NCBI GenBank assembly: GCA_038233815.1 | Contig: JBBSVE010000159.1 | Span: 1-6,839 of the forward strand | Direction of reading: 5' to 3' | Length of the DNA: 6,839 bases | DNA from: JBBSVE01 sp038233815 | Lineage (GTDB): Bacteria > Pseudomonadota > Alphaproteobacteria > Rhodobacterales > Rhodobacteraceae | Shown: in pieces, positions 1 to 6,364 of the stretch | Layout of the letters: each line of letters begins with the position of its first letter | How positions within the stretch are numbered: the first letter of the stretch is position 1 | The notes under the pieces: model-generated | Seen by the model: only the letters and a program-made list of their open reading frames with translations | Told to the model about the DNA's origin: nothing | The model's database searches: none | Program-made: the position numbers and the translations under genes

Positions 1-205
1 AGCCGACGGCACCGGCGGTTGCGACGAGGAGGAGGGAGAAACGTCCGGTGGAGACGAGATAGCCCGAGAACGGCATGATGATCTCGGACGGCAACGGGAT
101 GCAGGCGGATTCGAGCGCCATCAGCACCGCGATGCCCACATATCCGAGTGCGTCGACAGCGCCGGTGATGGCGGACGCGAGAGCCGCCATGATCGATCCG
201 GTCAT
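1..205 (-). CDS. DedA/VTT-family membrane protein, N-terminal part (runs off left edge)
   Basis: Seen: 68 codons read leftward from an ATG at 205 with no stop before the window edge. The start has a good AGGAA-type ribosome binding site about 8 bases upstream. The protein opens with a hydrophobic segment (residues about 8-30, with GYVGIAVLMALE), followed by the signature ESACIPLPSEIIMPFSGY and a second hydrophobic run (FSLLLVATAGAVG). Known: the glutamate followed by IP-x-PSE and MP-x-G-x-L is the characteristic N-terminal motif of DedA (VTT/SNARE-associated) inner-membrane proteins. These are linked to undecaprenyl-phosphate or phospholipid translocation and envelope homeostasis. Inference: this is an ordinary DedA protein. 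The rest, including the conserved arginine region, lies outside the window. It lies 208 bp downstream of the COG4705-like gene on the same strand, so co-transcription is possible but not shown. The family call is secure; the specific substrate is unknown. Confidence 0.85.
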   Translation of the reverse strand, partial: MTGSIMAALASAITGAVDALGYVGIAVLMALESACIPLPSEIIMPFSGYLVSTGRFSLLLVATAGAVG

Positions 206-413
206 CGGCCTGTTCCTTTGCTGGGCAGGAATGAGGGCATCGGTCCGGCTCGCCGCCATCTCGGACGGCAAAGGCGCCGGGACCACTACGGCAGATCGCG
301 GGGGCTTTGAACAGCGTCGACCGGTATCGGAGATGTCCGTTCTGTGACCCGTGCCCGCGCCACCACGGCCCTGTCGCGGACGTCGGTCGCTCTGCGGGCC
401 GGCGCGTCGGCGC
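206..413. other. Intergenic gap between the DedA and COG4705-like genes
   Basis: No convincing gene is seen on either strand. A GC-rich hairpin (GGCGC-GTCG-GCGCC, 401-414) touches the stop codon of the upstream minus-strand gene. It has no T-run, so it is only a weak candidate for a 3' end structure. A 14-base exact copy of a piece of the DedA coding sequence lies at 258-271 (the other copy is at 81-94). No clear promoter was recognised. Confidence 0.4.
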
Positions 414-1232
414 CTACTCGAAGCGCGGGATGTCGGCGCGGTCTCGATCGCGCACCCCGGCCGGTTCATGCTCCACGTCCGACCGGTTCGCTGCGAGGCA
501 GGCCACGAAGCCCAGGATCACCACGCAGAGCGCAAGGCTCACCGGCCCCGTCCCCCAGTCGAGCCCGCCGCGCTGATGGTCCACGCCCATCCGGTCGGCG
601 ACCGAGGCGGCGAACGGCCGGGTCACGATGTAGGCGACCCAGAAGGCCGGAATCTCCGGCAAGCCAAATCTCCGGCAAGCCAAATCTCCGGCAAGCCAAA
701 TCTCCACCGGGCCAAATCTCCACCGGGCCAGTGCCGGGGCGGCGATCAATGCGGCAAACAGGATGCCGGAGTCGCGGTAGCCCAGCTGCATGCTCTGCAC
801 GGTCATGTCGCCGGTCGTCGTCCCGAGCGCGAACGTCGCGAGCACCGTCGCCCAATAGAACGCCTCGCGCCGCCGCGAGTGAATGCTGTGGATCGGGAGC
901 GTTCCCGCAACCCGGACCCAGATCGGAAAGATCACCGCGAGTGCTGCGCCAAAGAACGGTGTCGATACGGCGCAGGGGATGCCGAGGCCCCCATGCGCTA
1001 CATCGCCGGCCATCGTGCCGAGAACGCTGACCATGACGACGGCGAACCGGCAGATCCACGCGTTGTAGCGCGCTGCCCTCAACCGGAGCGTCAATACCGC
1101 CACGAACCCGGCCAATCCGATGACGACGGCCACCGGTGGATCGATGGTGTGGACGAGAACGTCGGACGTGGTCTCCCCCATTCCGGTCGCAAGCCCCTTG
1201 ACGATCCAGAAGATCATCGTGATCTGAGGCAC
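414..1232 (-). CDS. COG4705-type multi-pass membrane protein with an internal 16-residue repeat expansion
   Basis: Seen: 272 residues from a GTG start. Hydrophobic segments lie at about residues 35-50, 62-75, 88-108, 124-140, 155-170, 195-212 and 230-247. Family-like stretches are VPQITMIFWIVKGLATGMGE with SD (1-24), LPIHSIHSRRREAFYW (112-127), LATFALGTTTGD (131-142), LGYRDSGILFA (150-160), WRFG (171-174) and PAFWVAYIVTRPFAAS (195-210). Known: this pattern, with two related halves each holding a GE/GD-T-x-x-D type motif, marks the conserved but uncharacterised membrane protein family COG4705. No reaction is assigned to it. Odd: residues 175-190 (PVEIWLAGDLACRRFG) are extra relative to the family spacing and are encoded by a tandem repeat at 651-730. 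Also odd: the reading frame is open to 1268, and the codons just before the GTG read S-K, which matches the family's usual S-K-V-P start. There is no ATG and only a poor ribosome site, so the 5' end may be altered. The protein may still be functional. Confidence 0.75.
   Translation of the reverse strand: MPQITMIFWIVKGLATGMGETTSDVLVHTIDPPVAVVIGLAGFVAVLTLRLRAARYNAWICRFAVVMVSVLGTMAGDVAHGGLGIPCAVSTPFFGAALAVIFPIWVRVAGTLPIHSIHSRRREAFYWATVLATFALGTTTGDMTVQSMQLGYRDSGILFAALIAAPALARWRFGPVEIWLAGDLACRRFGLPEIPAFWVAYIVTRPFAASVADRMGVDHQRGGLDWGTGPVSLALCVVILGFVACLAANRSDVEHEPAGVRDRDRADIPRFE
651..730. repeat. Five perfect 16-bp tandem units inside the COG4705-like gene
   Basis: Plus-strand units are AATCTCCGGCAAGCCA three times (651-666, 667-682, 683-698) and AATCTCCACCGGGCCA twice (699-714, 715-730). 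All five share AATCTCC and the end GCCA. Because 16 is not a multiple of 3, each unit is read in a different frame. Three extra units (48 bp) restore the frame and add exactly 16 residues. Removing three units would give WRFG directly followed by LPEIPAFW, the spacing expected of the family. Gain or loss of one or two units would shift the frame, so the tract could act as an on/off switch by slippage; this last point is inference. Confidence 0.95.
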
Positions 1233-1581
1233 CTTCGAGACCGGGCTGCGTTGGTCCCTGCACCGGAGTCAGGCGGACAAGCGGCTGTCGTCATGCGTGG
1301 CGTGTCCCGTGGAGCCTGGAGAGGCACCGCCAGAAAAGACGGGCCGACGGGCTTTGCCCAAGCCAAAATGCTGCGGCCGCAGGATGAAGGACCCTTGCCC
1401 CATGCTGACGTGGTTTGCATGCCTGCCTGCGGAGGCGTTGCGCAGACGCTCGACAAGGGCCGTAGCGTCCTTGCCGGTTGTCGGTTGTCGGTTGTCGGAC
1501 ATGGATATCGGCGCGGATCGCGCACGTGCCAGCGGTGTGCGAAGCGCGCGGTCGAGCGCGGGCCAGACGCCGCGGGCGAAG
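1233..1581. other. Stretch without a recognisable gene
   Basis: Several frames are open on both strands, but none shows a family motif, a good ribosome site or consistent codon use. The high GC content explains the open frames. The stretch holds a short 7-bp tandem repeat (1475-1498). It lies between the 5' end of the COG4705-like gene and the lactonase remnant, and probably contains further debris of rearranged genes or the lost N-terminal part of that lactonase gene, too decayed to recognise by eye. Confidence 0.4.
1475..1498. repeat. 7-bp tandem repeat, about 3.4 copies
   Basis: Three perfect copies of CGGTTGT (1475-1495) are followed by a partial CGG. The repeat lies in non-genic or decayed sequence. 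It looks like a small slippage product; no role is evident. Confidence 0.9.
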
Positions 1582-2122
1582 GCGATCCGGACCATCAGCC
1601 GGACAGGACAGCCGCTCATCGCCCACACCCTTTGCAACGGGATTTGCCGATGTCGCCAGACCCCCTGCCACGCGGCGCCTGTCCGACCGGCGTCTGTCCG
1701 ACCGGCGCCTGTCATGCCATGGTTTCGAGTGGGGCGCCTCGGACGGATCGACACTCGACACGGATGGCCGTGTCCGGACCTGCCGCGTGGCCGGTGGCGG
1801 CTGCATTGTCAGGCTCGGCACCGGGGGCACCATCGACCTCAGTGTAAAGCGCCCCTGTCCATGGCCCGCGCGTTGCGCGTTCGGTGGACCCGATCTCGAT
1901 ACGCTATTTGTCACCTCGGACCGGTTCACCATGGACCCCCACCATATCCCAAAAGCCCCGCTCGAAGGCGGGCTGTTCGCCATTCGGCCGGGCGTGAAGG
2001 GAGTTGCCTGCAACAGACGCGAAGTGCGGAAGGTGGCCCAAAATGTCAAAGATCCCGCATTTTGCAGTGGAAATACATACCTTTGTCTTGATTATTGGCA
2101 CCCACGGGCAACCACCCGTTAA
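1582..2122 (+). pseudogene. Broken SMP-30/gluconolactonase-family gene, C-terminal remnant
   Basis: Seen: the clearest part is one frame from about 1716 to 2010. It holds DGSTLDTDG (1742-1768), GGCIVRLGTGGTID, the strongly diagnostic AFGGPDLDTLFVTS (1877-1918) and GGLFAIRPGVKG. The piece that should precede it lies in two other frames: TLCNGIC at 1627-1647 in one, then SPD at 1653-1661 in another, where the family normally has CNGI-x-WSPDG in one frame. The connecting blade, normally about 30-40 residues, is missing or replaced by a 15-bp tandem repeat. No N-terminal half (the metal-binding glutamate region) was found. The end runs on past the usual C-terminus to a stop at 2120-2122. Known: intact members are six-bladed beta-propeller, metal-dependent lactonases acting on sugar lactones in sugar-acid catabolism. 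Inference: this is a non-functional relic with at least two frame changes and a large 5' loss. The family call is firm; the exact upstream limit is uncertain. Confidence 0.8.
1673..1713. repeat. 15-bp tandem repeat, about 2.7 copies
   Basis: The units are CGGCGCCTGTCCGAC (1673-1687), CGGCGTCTGTCCGAC (1688-1702) and a partial CGGCGCCTGTC (1703-1713). One base differs between the full copies. The repeat sits where the lactonase remnant loses its connecting segment, between the SPD and DGSTLD motifs. Confidence 0.9.
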
Positions 2123-2145
2123 TGCTGAGAGGGTATCGGATCTTT
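2040..2145 (+). promoter_or_regulatory. Probable promoter/leader of the HD-GYP gene
   Basis: This is the most AT-rich patch of the left half (about 2040-2098), directly before the signalling gene. It overlaps the run-off tail of the lactonase relic. It contains a 6-bp inverted repeat (AAAATG at 2040-2045, CATTTT at 2058-2063), a small hairpin ACGGG/CCCGT (2104-2119), and an 8-bp inverted pair AAAGATCC (2048-2055) and GGATCTTT (2138-2145). No convincing -35/-10 pair could be fixed. A purine-rich GAGAGGG (2127-2133) lies 12 bases before the ATG at 2146. A promoter here is inferred from position and composition. Confidence 0.35.
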
Positions 2146-3507
2146 ATGTTCGACAGTATCCCCACCGATGCGTCTGTCTGCCTCCATGATATCCTGGGCG
2201 CGCTCGGTCATGCCCTGGATCTGACCGGGGGGCAGCCGCTCGGGCATTGCCAACGCTGTGCCTGGATCGGCGTCCATATCGGGCGGGAGATCGGGATGGA
2301 CGAGGTGGGGCTCGCCGAGCTTTACTACACCGTGCTGTTGAAGGATCTCGGTTGCTCTTCCAACGCGGCACGGATCTGCGCGCTTTTCCTGACGGACGAT
2401 CTGACCTTCAAACGCGATTTCAAATTGGTCGATGGCTCGCTCGGCGCGGCCCTGCGCTTTACCCTGTCCAACACGGCGCGCGGATCCGGCGTGGCGGAGC
2501 GGTTCCGCTCCGTCGTCCATGTCCTGCAGCATGGCGGCGACATCGCGCGCGAACTGATCGAGACCCGGTGCCACCGCGGCGCCGACATCGCCGCCAAACT
2601 GCGTTTTCCGACCGCGGTTCAGGACGGTGTGCGCTCGCTCGACGAACGCTGGGACGGCTCGGGCAAGCCCGAGGGGCTGGCTGGAACGGCGATCCCGCTC
2701 TACTCCCGCATTGCCCTGCTCGCTCAGGTGGCCGATGTGTTCATGGTCGAAGAGGGCGCGGGACATGTGGCCGCGAGGATCAGGGAGCGGTCGGGGACAT
2801 GGTTCGACCCCGACCTCGTGACGGCCTTCCTGCAGGTCGAGAGGCAGGCAGGTTTCTGGGCCCCTCTGGCCGAGGGCAACGGCGATCCCGCAACCCTCGC
2901 CGCGATCGCGCCGATGGCAGCGCGCAAGCCCGTGGACGCGGACTATCTCGACGACATCGCGGCCGCCTTTTCCGACGTCATCGATGCCAAGAGCCCGTTC
3001 ACGGCGGGCCACAGCAAACGGGTGATGCTGTTCTCCGACATGATTGCCGAGGAGTTGGGTGTGACGGAGGATCACCGCCGCTGGCTGCGCCGTGCGGCGC
3101 TTCTCCACGATATCGGCAAGCTCGGTGTGTCGAACGCCATTCTCGACAAGCCGGGCAAACCCGATGAGGCCGAATGGGCAGCCATCCGGCGCCATCCCGT
3201 CCTCGGCCGGCGCCTGCTGTCGAAAGTGCCGGTCCTCGCCGACGCCGCTTTCGTGGCGGGCACGCATCACGAGCGTCTTGACGGGCGCGGCTATCCCGAC
3301 GGCGCCGTTGCCGCGGACCTCACGCTCGACAGCCGCATCTCCAGCGTTGCCGACGTGTTCGACGCACTGTCTGCGGAACGCCCCTACCGTGGCGCAATGC
3401 CGATCCCGAAAGCTCTCGGCATCATGGGGCAGGATATCGGCACGGCCTTCGACGCGGATTGCATGGCGGCCCTTACCTCTGCCCTCGGGCGCGCGAAAAT
3501 GGTCTGA
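2146..3507 (+). CDS. Tandem HD protein with C-terminal HD-GYP c-di-GMP phosphodiesterase domain
   Basis: Seen: 453 residues from the ATG at 2146 (GAGAGGG upstream). An ATG at 2122 or a TTG at 2095 in the same frame are alternatives. The C-terminal domain (about 270-440) has every HD-GYP hallmark: GHS with H289, the HD pair H321-D322 in LLHDIGKLGVSN, H350, HHE at 374-376, DGRGYP with G382-Y383-P384, and a following VADVFDALSAERPYR. The N-terminal half (about 20-200) is a second copy of the fold: GH at 33-34, LLKDLGCSSNAAR with K66-D67 where HD is expected, WDGSGKPEG at 169-177 where DGxGYP is expected, and RIALLAQVADVF. Known: HD-GYP domains hydrolyse c-di-GMP with a metal centre ligated by these histidines and aspartate. 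Inference: the C-terminal copy is active and the N-terminal copy has lost catalytic residues, probably serving a sensory or regulatory role. There is no membrane segment, so the protein is cytoplasmic. It lies upstream of the GGDEF-EAL/BLUF pair on the same strand but 472 bp away, so probably has its own promoter. Confidence 0.9.
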   Translation: MFDSIPTDASVCLHDILGALGHALDLTGGQPLGHCQRCAWIGVHIGREIGMDEVGLAELYYTVLLKDLGCSSNAARICALFLTDDLTFKRDFKLVDGSLGAALRFTLSNTARGSGVAERFRSVVHVLQHGGDIARELIETRCHRGADIAAKLRFPTAVQDGVRSLDERWDGSGKPEGLAGTAIPLYSRIALLAQVADVFMVEEGAGHVAARIRERSGTWFDPDLVTAFLQVERQAGFWAPLAEGNGDPATLAAIAPMAARKPVDADYLDDIAAAFSDVIDAKSPFTAGHSKRVMLFSDMIAEELGVTEDHRRWLRRAALLHDIGKLGVSNAILDKPGKPDEAEWAAIRRHPVLGRRLLSKVPVLADAAFVAGTHHERLDGRGYPDGAVAADLTLDSRISSVADVFDALSAERPYRGAMPIPKALGIMGQDIGTAFDADCMAALTSALGRAKMV

Positions 3508-3979
3508 GGCGGTGACGGGGCGGCCAACAGGTCCATGGCCGACGAATACGAGGGGAACAGACGGTATCCCTAACGCAATGCCTGCGTTGCGCGCATGCGA
3601 TCATGGCCGAGGCTTTCTGGCGCCCGCTGTCAGGGGCAATGATCCTCGGTTCCACCTCCCGTCGGGGGCGTTTCCAGAGGAATGATCGTCCGCCGCTATC
3701 CTGACACAAGGTGCTCAATGCATCGCGATGCCGGATGAACGGATAAGCTCAACCTTGTGGCACGCAGCACTCCTGGCGAAACGCTTTTGATCAACGGCTC
3801 GGGAACCGCCTCGTGGGGCTGGAGCGGGTGTTGCAAGGTTCCCGAAAGCGAACGCCCCTACTGCGAAGCGGATAAAACTGATCTCAACCGCCCCAATTTT
3901 GCCATCTGCGGGGCAAGGTTCCTTCGCGGTCTCCCGGTATCGTGACGGTCCGAACGAAAAAACAGGGGACCGTATCCGC
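3508..3979. other. Long gap before the GGDEF-EAL gene
   Basis: No convincing gene is seen. Short open frames exist on both strands (for example 3757-3945, plus) without recognisable motifs. An inverted repeat AACGCA/TGCGTT (3572-3588) lies 65 bases past the HD-GYP stop without a T-run. A longer CCGAGG/CCTCGG pair brackets roughly 3608-3650. The gap is large enough to hold the terminator of one gene and the promoter of the next, but neither could be pinned down. The ribosome site AGGGGA (3964-3969) belongs to the next gene. Confidence 0.4.
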
Positions 3980-5683
3980 ATGTCATATCTGACCGCCATT
4001 TCCCCACCAGACTCGTCTGGCCCTCCGGCTTCGGGACGGGACGGAGCGGACGCGCGGATCGGGCTCCCGAGCCCCTGTGACCTCGCCCTCGTGACAGTGG
4101 ATGCGAGGGGAGAGATCACATTTGCGAACGACAGGTTCCGGGCTTTTGTCGGGGCCGCCACCGTCGGCGGGCTGATCGGCATGCAGATCGGCGACATCCG
4201 CCCGCCGGTGAACCCTCCCGCGCCCGACAGTATTTCGAACGGTCCGGCGATCGCCCCGGCGGTGAGACATCCTGCGGTTGAATGGTGCCGGGCCGGTCCC
4301 GATGTCTGGATCGGAAGCATTATCTTTTCGGACAGGCCGGCTCAGGTTCTGGCCATCGATCCGGTGCGCCGGGACGAGCTTACCGGGCTCGCGGACAGGT
4401 CGTCTTTCAAGGCTGTCTTTCAGGCACTTCTGGACCGGAGCAGGAATATCGACACCGGCATCGTGACAGCGTGCGTCGATCTTGACCGATTCAAATGCGT
4501 CAACGATTCGCTCGGCCATGCTGTGGGGGACGAACTGCTCCGCAAGGTGGCCAAACGGCTTACCGCCTCGGTCCGCCGGTCGGATACCGTCATCCGCATG
4601 GGCGGCGACGAATTCACGATCCTCTTCGCCGATTGTGAAACCAGCCAGGCCGAGGAGATGGCCAGCCGCATCATCGACGTGCTCGCACGCCCGTTCATCG
4701 TGAGCGGGCACCAGATCATCATTGGCGCGAGTGTCGGTCTCGCCGTCCTCCTGCCACTGGAGACCGATCCGGCTGAACTGATGCGGCGCGCCGATGTCGC
4801 GCTCTACAAAAGCAAGAACGCGGGTCGCGGGTGTCTGAGATGGTTCGAGGACGGCATGTTTGCAGCCCTCGACGAACGCCGTCTGCTCGGGACCGATCTT
4901 CGCAAGGCGCTGCTTCTGGACCAGTTCGAGCTGGCCTATCAGTCCCAGTTCGATTTCCAGACCAATTCCATCACCGGGTTCGAGGCACTGTTGCGCTGGA
5001 AACATTCCGATCGCGGCATCGTGTCTCCGGCAGATTTTATTCCGGTCGCGGAAGAAACCGGGGAGATGCTGAAGATCGGGGACTGGGTTCTCCATGAAGC
5101 ATGTCGCGCCGCCATCGCGTGGCCCGAGACCCTGACCATTGCGGTCAACGTGTCACCGATGCAGTTCGAGGCGGAGGGGTTCCTCGAGAGCGTCCGGTCC
5201 GCACTCCGCACCTCCGGTCTGCTACCGCACCGGCTTGAACTGGAACTGACCGAGACGGTTCTCGTTGGGGATGAGGAAACCGTGGTCCGGCGGATGCAGG
5301 CTTTGCGCGCGCTCGGCGTCAGGCTGTCGCTCGACGATTTCGGGACGGGATATTCATCGCTCAACTATCTGCGCAAATATCCATTCACAAAGGTCAAGAT
5401 CGACCAGTCCTTCGTGCGCGAACCGTTTGCCGACGAGACGGCACACCGGATCGTGGCTGCGGTTGCCGGGTTGGGGACGGCGATGGGCCTCTCGGTGATC
5501 GCCGAGGGCGTCGAGACCGAGGAGCAGTTGAGCCGCATCCGTCAGCAGGGATGTTCCGCCGCCCAAGGCTTTCTGCTCAGCCGCCCTATCGCGGAGCGCG
5601 ACGTCGCGGGCTATCTCAACAAGTTGTCAACCGATCGGGCTCAAGATGGCGGGATCATCGAGAACAAGGAAGTCGTCGCATGA
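3980..5683 (+). CDS. PAS-like/GGDEF/EAL dual c-di-GMP turnover protein
   Basis: Seen: 567 residues from the ATG at 3980, chosen because AGGGGA lies about 10 bases upstream; a TTG at 3899 is in frame but has no such site. Residues about 34-126 resemble a degenerate PAS sensor (LALVTVDARGEITFANDRFR). The GGDEF domain (about 130-295) begins with DELTGLADR and has an intact GGDEF at 208-212 and an inhibitory-site RxxD (R199-D202). The EAL domain (about 310-555) has E335-A-L-L-R-W, N390 (VNVSP), ELTE from E422, DDFGTGYSS from D452, K473 (VKID), AEGVE from E509 and Q529. Known: GGDEF makes c-di-GMP from GTP, the RxxD site gives product inhibition, and EAL linearises c-di-GMP; these residues are the catalytic and metal ligands. 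Inference: both activities are possible, with the balance set by the PAS-like region or a partner. The stop overlaps the start of the BLUF gene (ATGA), implying translational coupling and probably 1:1 production. The protein is cytoplasmic, with no membrane segment. Confidence 0.93.
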   Translation: MSYLTAISPPDSSGPPASGRDGADARIGLPSPCDLALVTVDARGEITFANDRFRAFVGAATVGGLIGMQIGDIRPPVNPPAPDSISNGPAIAPAVRHPAVEWCRAGPDVWIGSIIFSDRPAQVLAIDPVRRDELTGLADRSSFKAVFQALLDRSRNIDTGIVTACVDLDRFKCVNDSLGHAVGDELLRKVAKRLTASVRRSDTVIRMGGDEFTILFADCETSQAEEMASRIIDVLARPFIVSGHQIIIGASVGLAVLLPLETDPAELMRRADVALYKSKNAGRGCLRWFEDGMFAALDERRLLGTDLRKALLLDQFELAYQSQFDFQTNSITGFEALLRWKHSDRGIVSPADFIPVAEETGEMLKIGDWVLHEACRAAIAWPETLTIAVNVSPMQFEAEGFLESVRSALRTSGLLPHRLELELTETVLVGDEETVVRRMQALRALGVRLSLDDFGTGYSSLNYLRKYPFTKVKIDQSFVREPFADETAHRIVAAVAGLGTAMGLSVIAEGVETEEQLSRIRQQGCSAAQGFLLSRPIAERDVAGYLNKLSTDRAQDGGIIENKEVVA

Positions 5684-6129
5684 CTGTCGAGACCGGAACC
5701 CTGATACGGATCGTCTATTTCAGCCGGAACAGGGTCGCCCTGTCGGAACAGGAGATGGCGTGGGAGATCGACAGGATCCTCGCGGTTGCCCAGACGAACA
5801 ACGCGCGGGACGGCATCACCGGCGCGCTGGCCTATAACGACGGGGTGTTCGGTCAGGTTCTGGAAGGTCCGGCCGGGGCCATCGAGGACACGTTCGACCG
5901 GATCCAGATGGATGATCGCCATGCCGACGTCACCCTGCTCGAGATCGGCCCGATCACCGAGCGCACCTTCATCGACTGGTCGATGGGGTTCGTTGGCCAG
6001 AACGATCTGAGCGCCGGACCGGGCGGGTCCGTATCAACCTTCGACCTGTCACACCTCACCGGTCCCGAAATCTACGGTGTGCTGCATTCCCTGATGCTCA
6101 GGAACGAAGTCCGCGCGCGCGCTGCCTGA
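5680..6129 (+). CDS. Short stand-alone BLUF blue-light photoreceptor
   Basis: Seen: 149 residues with a BLUF domain at about 7-103 and a 45-residue tail. AAGGA (5666-5670) precedes the ATG, which overlaps the preceding stop by 4 bp. Key residues aligned by eye to AppA: Y13 (Tyr21), N41 in NNARDGITGAL (Asn45), Q59 in FGQVLEGP (Gln63), W100 in FIDWSMGF (Trp104) and M102 (Met106). Spacing from N41 to Q59 to W100 is identical to AppA (18 and 41 residues). Also present is the family's IQMDDRH. Known: BLUF domains bind FAD non-covalently; light rearranges the Tyr-Gln hydrogen-bond network and switches a partner. Short BLUF proteins lack an output domain and act by protein contact (PixD-PixE, PapB-PapA). 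Inference: the partner is the co-translated GGDEF-EAL protein, making its c-di-GMP turnover blue-light dependent. The tail (about 104-149, with a helical GVLHSLMLRNEVRARA end) may be the contact or oligomerisation surface. Confidence 0.95.
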   Translation: MTVETGTLIRIVYFSRNRVALSEQEMAWEIDRILAVAQTNNARDGITGALAYNDGVFGQVLEGPAGAIEDTFDRIQMDDRHADVTLLEIGPITERTFIDWSMGFVGQNDLSAGPGGSVSTFDLSHLTGPEIYGVLHSLMLRNEVRARAA

Positions 6130-6364
6130 CACCGGATCACTTGCGGATCCGATGCCCAGTCAGGGGGTGGACCAGTGGTCTGTCCTCGACCCTGTTTCCA
6201 CGACCCGAACGCGAGCAACCTCGTTTCACCGGCGCTCTGGGATGTCATGGGATGAATAATGCGCCCCAGACGCGGGCCTGACTGTGTCTGGATCAACTGA
6301 AGAAATCGGTACTCAACCTCCATCCCGGATCAACAGGCAGCAATCCCTGTCTGGCGGACCCGAC
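6130..6364. other. Intergenic gap after the BLUF gene
   Basis: No gene was recognised. Small inverted repeats are present: GACCA-G-TGGTC (about 6171-6181), flanked loosely by CAGGG and CCCTG, and CCAGAC/GTCTGG (6266-6291). Neither has a T-run, so a terminator is possible but unsupported. A promoter for the following fusion-protein gene would have to lie here; none is clear. Confidence 0.35.

Noticed and set aside
81..271. 14-base exact direct repeat (81-94 and 258-271), possible attachment-site duplication
   Set aside because: It is short, one copy encodes the conserved PSE motif region of the DedA gene, and nothing mobile lies between; chance in GC-rich sequence is plausible.
651..730. CRISPR-like array
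   Set aside because: The 16-bp units abut directly with no spacers and are translated within a membrane-protein gene, so this is a simple tandem repeat.
1269..1754. Minus-strand 161-codon frame as a possible gene
   Set aside because: No motif was recognised, the codon pattern is not gene-like, and it overlaps two tandem repeats and the plus-strand lactonase relic.
351..1847. Very long plus-strand open frame (498 codons) across the left third
   Set aside because: It runs antisense to a clear COG4705-type gene and then through a decayed region, is rich in Arg, Pro, Gly and His, and shows no domain motif. It is a high-GC shadow frame.
2119..3270. 383-codon minus-strand open frame opposite the HD-GYP gene
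   Set aside because: The plus strand encodes a complete HD-GYP motif set here; the antisense frame has no recognisable family features.
3572..3588. AACGCA/TGCGTT inverted repeat after the HD-GYP gene as a terminator
   Set aside because: The stem is only 6 bp, with no following T-run and 65 bases past the stop codon.
3757..3945. Small 62-codon plus-strand frame before the GGDEF-EAL gene
   Set aside because: It starts at GTG without a clear ribosome site and shows no family motif; support is insufficient to call a gene.
3983..5095. 370-codon minus-strand open frame opposite the GGDEF-EAL gene
   Set aside because: It is antisense to intact GGDEF and EAL motifs; its composition is typical of the complement of high-GC coding sequence.
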